A stretch of 18,398 nt of DNA, from assembly GCA_002395835.1 (NCBI GenBank), contig DGVD01000001.1:1-18398 (forward strand), in the 5' to 3' direction. Under the pieces are notes generated by a model. That model worked only from the letters and a program-made list of their open reading frames with translations, searched no databases and was not told the DNA's origin. Shown one piece after another: positions 13,548 to 18,398 of this stretch. The DNA is from Bacteroidales bacterium UBA4293 (GTDB lineage Bacteria > Bacteroidota > Bacteroidia > Bacteroidales > Bacteroidaceae). The position numbers and the translations under genes were made by a program. Each line of letters opens with the position of its first letter. The first letter of the stretch is position 1.

Positions 13548-14666
13548 ATGGATCTGCTCTCAGATGCAAATCCAGTAGAGAAACAGTTAGTAGAGAAAGC
13601 CACTCGCTTAGAGATTCCCATTACCACCGCCTTTGAGCTTACACCTGTCTGTAACCTGAACTGCCGAATGTGTTATGTCCGGCTAGGGAAACAGCAGGCG
13701 GAAGCACTGGGAGGCATCAGGAACATGGAGTTTTGGCTGGATTTAGCGCAGCAGTTCATGAAAGAGGGAAACTTGTTCATCCTGCTCACGGGAGGTGAAC
13801 CTCTGCTCTACCCTCACTTCCGGGAATTCTATACCCAGCTACATGAGATGGGCATTGTGCTTTCCTTGAATACGAACGTTCTTCTGCTGGATGAAGCTAT
13901 AGCCGACTTGCTCCAAAAGTATCCACCCAGGTTTGTGCGTCTCACGCTCTATGGAGCCAGTGACGAAACGTATGAAAGGCTTTGCGGAGTGAAAAATGGA
14001 TTCACCCGCTGCATGCATGGAATAAGGCTGCTGAAGGAAAGAAACATCCTCACGCGTATCAATCTGACTCAAACCACTTTGAATCAGAACGATTACAAAG
14101 CGATGCTGAACTTGGCCCAGGAACTGGACATCCATGTGGAAGCAGCCAACTATATCTCGGTGTTCAGCACTCCGGATAAGGGAAGCGATGAGATTCTCCA
14201 AGTGAGAAACACCCCTGGACAAGCTGCTGAGAACGAGGTGGTGATGAAAATAAGGAAATCGGGGAAGGAATTTGGTCGGTATGTGGCTGAATCTTACCAA
14301 TACCTCTCCCAGCCTGTCTATCCCAAGATGGAAGGCACAGCCCTGACCTGCCGTGCCGGCAAGAGCTCCTGCTGGGTGAACTGGAAGGGCGAACTGAAGG
14401 CTTGTGTAGACTTGGAGGAACCCTCCATCGATCTAAAACATACTTCCGTGCATGAGGCATGGGAACAGCTAAAGGAAGCGGTGAAGCATCTGCCCCTGCA
14501 CACGGAGTGCAAGGATTGCAAGCTGAAACCTTTCTGCGATGTGTGCTACGCCAATGCCACGAATGAAAAGAAACATTGCGGTTCCGTGGATTACCTCTGC
14601 CAAATGGCGCATGCTAAGGCAGACATCCTCTACGAGATTTACCAGCGGAACAAGGTAAAAGAATGA
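13548..14666 (+). CDS. Radical SAM/SPASM-type maturase
   Basis: A 372-residue enzyme. The radical SAM cluster motif CNLNCRMC has its three Cys at 35, 39 and 42, and GGEP, which contacts the methionine of SAM, is at 82-85. The TIM-barrel part runs to about residue 230. The C-terminal region carries the extra Cys set of a SPASM-type domain: C268, C275, C286 (GELKAC), C321-x2-C324-x5-C330-x2-C333, C344 and C351, enough for one or two auxiliary 4Fe-4S clusters. Such enzymes modify ribosomal peptides or proteins (thioether, C-C or epimer chemistry) or act on sulfatases. No sulfatase is nearby; the adjacent gene is a Cys-containing MEKKIY protein, so that protein and perhaps its two paralogues are the probable substrates. 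Copy 2 of the module lacks an enzyme. No peptidase or exporter gene is present. Confidence 0.85.
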   Translation: MDLLSDANPVEKQLVEKATRLEIPITTAFELTPVCNLNCRMCYVRLGKQQAEALGGIRNMEFWLDLAQQFMKEGNLFILLTGGEPLLYPHFREFYTQLHEMGIVLSLNTNVLLLDEAIADLLQKYPPRFVRLTLYGASDETYERLCGVKNGFTRCMHGIRLLKERNILTRINLTQTTLNQNDYKAMLNLAQELDIHVEAANYISVFSTPDKGSDEILQVRNTPGQAAENEVVMKIRKSGKEFGRYVAESYQYLSQPVYPKMEGTALTCRAGKSSCWVNWKGELKACVDLEEPSIDLKHTSVHEAWEQLKEAVKHLPLHTECKDCKLKPFCDVCYANATNEKKHCGSVDYLCQMAHAKADILYEIYQRNKVKE

Positions 14667-14693
14667 TATTGAAAAAGATATAAACTTCTTATA

Positions 14694-14772
14694 GCCATGT
14701 CGTGAGACATCGCATGTTTTAATTTATAAATTTTTTCTCCGAGCAGCATCCTCCCCAGGGTGCTGCTTTTTT
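14694..14772 (+). terminator. Conserved two-hairpin 3' element, copy 1
   Basis: The first hairpin is ATGTC-GTGA-GACAT (14697-14710), closed by a GNRA-type tetraloop and extended by an outer GC pair. A shared ATTTATAAATTTTTTCTCC stretch follows. The second hairpin, GCAGCA...TGCTGC (14743-14766), is followed by six T: a strong intrinsic terminator. The whole element recurs at 17075-17153. Confidence 0.75.
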
Positions 14773-14794
14773 ATTGGAGCAGAATGTAGTATAA

Positions 14795-14848
14795 AATTTC
14801 TTCTTCCAGGAAGTGGGCATGCGCCCTTCAGAATACAGGGGACGGTGA
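14795..14848 (+). pseudogene. 3' remnant of an AraC-family regulator gene
   Basis: The bases match the last 54 of the intact araC-type gene (17964-18017) with a few changes. Translated they give FFQEVGMRPSEYRGR and a stop, against FFREVGMRPSEYRRR. The preceding helix-turn-helix and N-terminal domain are gone. The break lies just upstream of AATTTCTTCTTCC, about 22 bases after the copy 1 terminator. Confidence 0.8.
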
Positions 14849-14868
14849 AGAGGCGCCCATTGGAAGCT

Positions 14869-15375
14869 TTACAGTTTCTCTATATCTTCAGGAGCCAGCC
14901 CAGTAATCTCTGAAATATCACTGATAGAAAAGCCTTTGGCCTTCATGCGGCGAGCATGATCAATACTGGTTTGGTGCGCAACGTCTAGAGTATCTTCATA
15001 GTCGTTTGGGCCATTCTGCCACTCTTCCCAGTTGGTTTCAGCCAGGTATTTTTTCACCTGGTTCAGCAAGATGGGGATGTCGTTTACGGCTGTGTTATAA
15101 AGTTCTCTGTCATCAACGGTAGCGTAATCGTGAACCAGCACATGCCTCATGCCCTGAACTATTTTCCAAGGTGTAGCAGGATGAGATTTCTTGAAAGTAT
15201 GGGTTAGCATGTAAGCAGCCTCGCCTACCACTTCTATGTTCTTCATCACAGAATAGTAGGTGCGTTTGTCATTCACCAGAGCTTCGAAGGAGTAACCCTT
15301 GATAAGTTCTATCACATTAGAAGAATACTCCACTATATCCTCCAGCCTTCCTTTATCCCTAGCTCTCTCTCTCAT
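14869..15375 (-). CDS. hepT: HepT-like HEPN toxin with C-terminal helix-turn-helix-like tail
   Basis: A 168-residue protein. The HEPN domain spans about 10-115 (DUF86/HepT type) with the catalytic R-x4-H-x-Y motif RHVLVHDY: R77, H82, Y84. This is the hallmark of a metal-independent ribonuclease toxin, silenced by AMPylation of the Tyr by the MNT partner. An acidic linker (NGPNDYEDTLD) follows. The tail KAKGFSISDISEITGLAPEDIEKL resembles the short helix-turn-helix tail common on Bacteroidales transposase-like and Rpn-type proteins; it is unusual on HepT. It is the second gene of the operon and its start overlaps the MNT stop by 17 bases. Confidence 0.88.
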   Translation of the reverse strand: MRERARDKGRLEDIVEYSSNVIELIKGYSFEALVNDKRTYYSVMKNIEVVGEAAYMLTHTFKKSHPATPWKIVQGMRHVLVHDYATVDDRELYNTAVNDIPILLNQVKKYLAETNWEEWQNGPNDYEDTLDVAHQTSIDHARRMKAKGFSISDISEITGLAPEDIEKL

Positions 15376-15661
15376 AGATTAAGATTTTATCACGGTTAGC
15401 TGTTTCTGCGGCGTATGGACGCAAAGTTCCATCTACTACCAAATCCACCTTACGCCCTAGCAGTTCCTGAAGATCCATCAGCATTCCACCATGAGTGAAA
15501 AGTGTAAATGGCTTGCCGGAATAATCGGGCACAAAAAGAATATCCACATCGCTCCTGGGTGTTTCCTCACCACGGGCGAAGGAACCGAAGAGCCATGCCT
15601 TCAGTACGGGTTGCGTCTTGAAATATTCCGCAATGACTTCTTTCACCTGCTGTGTACTCAT
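15359..15661 (-). CDS. mntA: MntA-like nucleotidyltransferase antitoxin
   Basis: A 100-residue minimal nucleotidyltransferase. The signature AWLFGSFARGEETPRSDVDILF has G26-S27 and the metal-binding D38 and D40. A later strand, KVDLVVDGTLRPYA, carries the third acidic position. By family precedent it AMPylates a Tyr of the HEPN partner to block its RNase activity. It lies upstream of and overlaps hepT, the standard order. A -7-like box lies 26 bases upstream. Confidence 0.88.
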   Translation of the reverse strand: MSTQQVKEVIAEYFKTQPVLKAWLFGSFARGEETPRSDVDILFVPDYSGKPFTLFTHGGMLMDLQELLGRKVDLVVDGTLRPYAAETANRDKILIYERES

Positions 15662-15686
15662 AATAGCCGATTTTTTATTGATGGTT

Positions 15687-15694
15687 CAAATATA
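15687..15694 (-). promoter_or_regulatory. -7 box of the MNT/HEPN operon
   Basis: On the minus strand this reads TATATTTG, an exact TAnnTTTG match, 26 bases before the mntA start. No -33 TTTG at normal spacing. Confidence 0.4.
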
Positions 15695-15768
15695 CAAAGT
15701 TTTTCCGGAATAGCCCCCGTTTAAGAAAAAAAATGTATTTACGAACCAAAAACATGTGTCAAGAGGCG

Positions 15769-15916
15769 AAAAACGTTTAAAATGCGCTTTTAATTGTTAA
15801 AAAGCGTGAACAAAAAAAAAAAAAAAACAATAAACATTAAAATGTATTACCTTTGGCATGCGATATTTGTCGCGGAGAAGTACAAAGAGGAAAAAATTTA
15901 CAATTTAAAAAGATAC
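15769..15916 (+). repeat. Module leader, copy 2
   Basis: Near-identical to 12928-13075, including the GCGCTTTT/AAAAGCG(T) hairpin and an A tract of exactly 15 (15812-15826). The spacing to the -7 box is also identical. Differences cluster just after the -7 region (TCGCGGAGAAG in place of GCGTGTCGCAAAG). It drives the second MEKKIY gene. Confidence 0.8.
15848..15855 (+). promoter_or_regulatory. -7 box TACCTTTG of module copy 2
   Basis: The same exact TAnnTTTG box as in copy 1, again 21 bases after the end of the A15 tract. It lies 63 bases before the start at 15919. Confidence 0.6.
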
Positions 15917-15918
15917 TT

Positions 15919-16407
15919 ATGGAAAAGAAAATTTATTCTGAACCAGTAATGGCTGTGGAGCTCTTCACTCCAAATCAGTTTGTGGCAGCATGTGGCGATG
16001 ATTGGATACCCGCTGAACAAATTGGTAGTACATTTTGGGCTGATGTAGTCAAAGAAAATTGGAGTGGTTATACTTACGGACCAGACGGTATTATAAACGA
16101 GAGCACCGTTGAGTCCTTCTTATATGGTCATGCGCCAAATGCCGCTACGGGTGCTGAAGCTAATTTACTTAGAGGGCATTGGTTTGAAAATATGACCTTG
16201 TATAAAAAGGTCACCAGCGTTAGTATTCCATCAGGTACTAGTTATACGAATACTAGATACATGCAGCCTATGTCTGGATATGAGGATGTAGCCATTTACA
16301 TCACAAAGGGAGGTGTTGCCAAAGTTTGGATTTATACAGGAAATAATGGAAATAAGCCTACCAACCCAGATTGGCAGAATCCTGGACAAACTATTAACAT
16401 GTCCTAA
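15919..16407 (+). CDS. MEKKIY precursor-like protein 2
   Basis: A 162-residue protein. The ATG at 15919 is chosen over a TTG at 15853 because the latter lies in the promoter and the former gives the shared MEKKIY start. The leader (1-25) ends FTPNQFVAAC with C25, its only Cys. The body is Gly-, Asn- and aromatic-rich, without a membrane helix. The C-terminal part VAIYITKGGVAKVWIYTGN...PDWQNPG....S follows a pattern also seen in protein 3. With one Cys it cannot form internal disulfides or Cys-Cys links, so any shared modification must act on the leader Cys or on other residues. It is first in its operon; protein 3 follows after 116 bases. Confidence 0.7.
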   Translation: MEKKIYSEPVMAVELFTPNQFVAACGDDWIPAEQIGSTFWADVVKENWSGYTYGPDGIINESTVESFLYGHAPNAATGAEANLLRGHWFENMTLYKKVTSVSIPSGTSYTNTRYMQPMSGYEDVAIYITKGGVAKVWIYTGNNGNKPTNPDWQNPGQTINMS

Positions 16408-16427
16408 CCCTAACCAAAGCCTTTAAT

Positions 16428-16455
16428 GCAGAACTGCAGTATAGGGCTGTTCTGC
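16428..16455 (+). other. Intercistronic hairpin between MEKKIY genes 2 and 3
   Basis: GCAGAAC (16428-16434) pairs perfectly with GTTCTGC (16449-16455) across a 14-base loop. There is no T run, so RNA processing or stability control is more likely than termination. The 116-base gap (16408-16523) has no leader repeat or -7 box, so gene 3 depends on the upstream promoter. Confidence 0.45.
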
Positions 16456-16523
16456 GCTAAAATCTACTTGGCTTACAATATAATTCCTTTTGCCTAAAAA
16501 CTTACAACAAAACTAAACTTCTT

Positions 16524-17006
16524 ATGGAAAAGAAAATTTATTCTAGGCCCTATGCGGCTGAGGAGTGTTTTACACCGAATCAGTATGTAGCAGCATGTAC
16601 AGTTGAACCAGATATTCCTACTGGAATGGATAGAGACCATTTCTATATCGATGGCCTAGCAAGAAACAATTGCAATGCACATACAAAAGATAACATATGT
16701 GCAGGAACCGAACACATGAGTCGCTTATATACATTAGATGAACTTCCTGGTTCCTTAAAAGGAAAAGGTCTACAAGGATATCTTGACGCTTATAAAAATA
16801 ATAATATACATATTGACCAAGGCTACTATGACCTCACAACAAGCAACGCATGTAATACACAAAATTACACAAATAAAACTTATTTTGCTCCAGTCGTTCT
16901 GTTGCATTATGGTACTTCGGATCGTTTCTATTTCCTTGCCTCAGGAAATGTACATAGCGATGATCCATGGGATTACATACCTGGTAGCGTAAAAAATCAA
17001 TCTTGA
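16524..17006 (+). CDS. MEKKIY precursor-like protein 3
   Basis: A 160-residue protein with the same leader pattern (MEKKIY, P9, E14, F16, FTPNQYVAAC, C25), closest to protein 2 in the first 25 residues at both protein and DNA level. The body differs from proteins 1 and 2 and has more Cys (in NNCNAH, DNICAG and NACNTQ). The C-terminal stretch VVLLHYGTSDRFYFLASGN...DDPWDYIPG....S parallels the end of protein 2 (TGN, DW, PG, final S). There is no membrane helix. It is probably co-transcribed with gene 2 and followed by the two-hairpin element and the AraC-family gene. Confidence 0.7.
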   Translation: MEKKIYSRPYAAEECFTPNQYVAACTVEPDIPTGMDRDHFYIDGLARNNCNAHTKDNICAGTEHMSRLYTLDELPGSLKGKGLQGYLDAYKNNNIHIDQGYYDLTTSNACNTQNYTNKTYFAPVVLLHYGTSDRFYFLASGNVHSDDPWDYIPGSVKNQS

Positions 17007-17074
17007 TACACACACTCAATATCCCCTCCCTTTTTGGGAGTTAGAGAAGACTAAAAACTATAAAATACCTTTTA

Positions 17075-17153
17075 GCCATGTCGTGAGACATCGCATTTTT
17101 TTCAATTATAAATTTTTTCTCCGTAGCAGCGTCCATGTGGGCGCTGCTTTTTT
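17075..17153 (+). terminator. Conserved two-hairpin 3' element, copy 2
   Basis: The same GNRA hairpin ATGTC-GTGA-GACAT (17078-17091), then seven T, the shared AT-rich stretch, and GCAGCG...CGCTGC (17126-17147) with six T. Against copy 1 the last stem pair changes from A-T to G-C on both sides, which preserves pairing. A weaker hairpin CTCCC-TTTTT-GGGAG lies just upstream at 17026-17040. Confidence 0.75.
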
Positions 17154-17189
17154 CCCGGAGAGGAAAGAGGTGCTAAATCTAGAAAGGAA

Positions 17190-18017
17190 ATGGGAACTCA
17201 AATAGATAGAGACATCTATATCCATCACCTGATGGCAGGAAGGGAATCTGGAAGTTCCTTCACAGTGAAGAACGGAATGCTAGCCCTATGCCAAAATGGA
17301 TGGGCTAAGTGGAACTGCGACGATAAAGAATCACTCATTTCCGCTGGCGACCTCTGCATTATCCGGCCTTCCTGCACCGTAACCTTACTAGATTCATCCC
17401 TGGACTTTGAACTCTTGGCCATCCACATTATGGGAAAACCTCAGTTCAACAGCATCTTTAAAAAACTTTTCCCTGAAAGGTACCACAAGGACATGGCGCA
17501 TCTATTCCTAATAAAGCCCCGGCCAGAATATAAGCCCTTGGTGGGAAATGTCCTAGCCTTGCTGGAGGAAGTAGCTCAAGATGAAACCAATCCAGCCCGT
17601 ATGGAAATGCTGAAGGATATTTTCACCCTCATCTCCCAAATGATGCATAAATACAGCCTATTCGAAAATGAATGGGGTACCACCTCTGTCAAAACTTGGA
17701 AAGACCACCTCTTCGAGGCATTTACTGCCGAACTTGCCCGGAACTATACCCAGAACCGTAGGGTGGACTTCTATGCCCAGCTGCTCCATATAACCCCCAA
17801 CTACCTCTTTAAGGTTTGCCAAATGGTGGCCAACAAATCACCACAGCAGATCATCAACCGCTACATCATCCAACAGGCACAGTACCTGCTGAAGAACCAC
17901 CACGAACTCAGCATCAAGGAAATAGCCCAACAGATGGGATTCCCCTCACAAGCCTACTTCGGCAATTTCTTCTTCCGGGAAGTGGGCATGCGCCCCTCGG
18001 AATACAGAAGGCGATGA
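17190..18017 (+). CDS. AraC-family transcriptional regulator
   Basis: A 275-residue regulator. The N-terminal domain (about 1-130) has a cupin-like pattern (GMLALCQNGWAKWNC, SAGDLCIIRPSCTVTLL), as in ligand-sensing AraC proteins; a helical linker follows. The C-terminal double helix-turn-helix (about 170-275) has FYAQLLHITPNYLFKVCQMVANKSPQQIINRYII, then QYLLKNHHELSIKEIAQQMGFPSQAYFGNFFFREVGMRPSEYRRR, a canonical end. AAAGGAA sits directly before the ATG. No promoter box separates it from the two-hairpin terminator 37 bases upstream, so expression may depend on read-through from the MEKKIY operon, which would make a feedback loop possible. It is a good candidate to control both module promoters. 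A truncated sister lies at 14795-14848. Confidence 0.9.
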   Translation: MGTQIDRDIYIHHLMAGRESGSSFTVKNGMLALCQNGWAKWNCDDKESLISAGDLCIIRPSCTVTLLDSSLDFELLAIHIMGKPQFNSIFKKLFPERYHKDMAHLFLIKPRPEYKPLVGNVLALLEEVAQDETNPARMEMLKDIFTLISQMMHKYSLFENEWGTTSVKTWKDHLFEAFTAELARNYTQNRRVDFYAQLLHITPNYLFKVCQMVANKSPQQIINRYIIQQAQYLLKNHHELSIKEIAQQMGFPSQAYFGNFFFREVGMRPSEYRRR

Positions 18018-18040
18018 AGAAATACATTTACCGCTTAACC

Positions 18041-18066
18041 TCCCCCATTTGAGACTGTCCCCATGC
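18041..18066. repeat. Degenerate GGGGACAG-type repeat
   Basis: CCCCCATTTGAGACTGTCCCCATG reads on the other strand as CATGGGGACAG followed by TCTCAAATGGGGG. The first half matches the REPIN arm core, and the second half matches 619-631. It is probably a decayed member of the same repeat superfamily. Confidence 0.4.
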
Positions 18067-18102
18067 TACCTGAATTTCCGCTTTCCTTAAGGGCAGAAAA
18101 AT

Positions 18103-18118
18103 CTCTCCTTAAGGAGAG
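18103..18118. repeat. Perfect 16-bp palindrome CTCTCCTTAAGGAGAG
   Basis: An exact palindrome with no loop, preceded by a partial relative CTTTCCTTAAGGGCAG at 18081-18096. It has no T run. It could be a protein site or a decayed repeat. Confidence 0.5.
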
Positions 18119-18159
18119 GCGAAAAATGGGTAAGAAGGAAGTGGATGGAAAAGGTTAAT

Positions 18160-18274
18160 GAAATGTCAACGAAATGTCAACGAAATGTCAACGAAATGTC
18201 AACAGTTGACAATGAGAGTTGACATTTAATCTATTCTATATCAATTAATTACAAGGAAAATGTCAACTGTCAAC
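18160..18274. repeat. GTCAAC iteron-like array
   Basis: Four perfect tandem copies of GAAATGTCAAC run from 18160 to 18203. Then follow GTTGAC at 18205-18210 (making the palindrome GTCAAC-A-GTTGAC) and GTTGACATTT at 18218-18227, the reverse complement of AAATGTCAAC. After an AT-rich spacer come two more GTCAAC at 18262-18267 and 18269-18274. That is eight hexamers in 115 bases, six one way and two the other. This is the layout of a regulator or replication-initiator binding region. Confidence 0.65.
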
Positions 18275-18398
18275 ACTGAAATTAGATATGATAGGTATAT
18301 ATTTACTTTCTATTCTTCTACTTAAGATGATAAATTTAATTTAAGATTTACCTAATATATACGCGTGCGCGATATAAGTATATACTTACCTTAACTAT
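18275..18398. other. AT-rich end of window, no gene seen
   Basis: Rich in A and T, with the perfect palindrome TAAGTATATACTTA (18375-18388) and, just before it, the alternating ACGCGTGCGCG (18361-18371). No ORF or promoter box is convincing. Together with the GTCAAC array it may form one regulatory or initiation region for a gene beyond the window. Confidence 0.4.

Noticed and set aside
13839..14300. 153-codon minus-strand ORF inside the radical SAM gene
   Set aside because: It lies entirely opposite a motif-complete enzyme gene and has no recognisable domain or ribosome site.
15853..15918. TTG-initiated N-terminal extension of MEKKIY protein 2
   Set aside because: The TTG is part of the TACCTTTG -7 box and the extension covers the leader RNA. 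The ATG at 15919 gives the start shared by all three proteins.
18160..18203. Possible CRISPR array
   Set aside because: The 11-base units are directly adjacent with no spacers and no cas genes are nearby. This fits iterons or binding sites instead.

Overview
The window looks like accessory chromosome of a gut Bacteroidales species (Bacteroides, Phocaeicola or Prevotella type). Evidence: promoter -7 boxes of the form TAnnTTTG, a smalltalk micro-protein next to an HU-HIG-like DNA-binding protein, a DUF3791-type gene pair, and short proteins starting MEKKIY..P. No rRNA, tRNA, complete insertion sequence or CRISPR array was found.

Layout. 1-1100: the end of an unknown gene, two tandem paralogous two-helix membrane micro-proteins, and a minus-strand pair of small DUF3791-type genes. 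1231-1941: a DUF169 gene. 2148-6306: an AT-rich plus-strand operon of three genes. These are a lipoprotein, an 877-residue membrane-anchored protein carrying two separate PD-(D/E)XK-like nuclease regions, and a two-helix membrane protein. I recognise no published system with this layout. 6401-7590: a broken ORF crossed by a REPIN-like element, then a macro-like (probable ADP-ribose-binding) gene behind a consensus promoter with paired TGCGTA/TACGCA palindromes. 7596-9109: an AbiEi/AbiEii toxin-antitoxin pair. 9458-10760: a minus-strand operon HU-HIG-like / smalltalk / small membrane protein, with REPIN-like elements in its 5' leader and first intergenic gap. 10906-12714: HipA/HipB.

12928-18017 is a partly duplicated module. 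Copy 1 is a 5' leader with an A15 tract and promoter, a MEKKIY precursor-like protein, a radical SAM/SPASM enzyme, a conserved two-hairpin 3' element, and the last 54 bases of a lost araC-type gene. A MNT/HEPN toxin-antitoxin pair lies next to it. Copy 2 has the same leader, two further MEKKIY proteins, the same 3' element with a compensatory base-pair change, and an intact AraC-family regulator. The three MEKKIY proteins share a 25-residue N-terminus ending in an invariant Cys, and two share a C-terminal pattern, while their middles are unrelated. That suggests a common leader and exporter or modifier acting on variable cores, with the radical SAM enzyme as the likely modifier.

18018-18398 holds no recognised gene. 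It has a degenerate GGGGACAG-type element, a perfect 16-bp palindrome, an array of eight GTCAAC/GTTGAC hexamers that looks like a protein-binding or initiation site, and an AT-rich palindromic end.

The strongest candidates for something undescribed are the membrane-anchored double-nuclease operon and the duplicated MEKKIY / radical SAM / AraC module. Three toxin-antitoxin pairs within about 8 kb (AbiE, HipBA, MNT/HEPN) suggest a defence-rich accessory region. All functional statements rest on motif reading by eye; no database search was possible.
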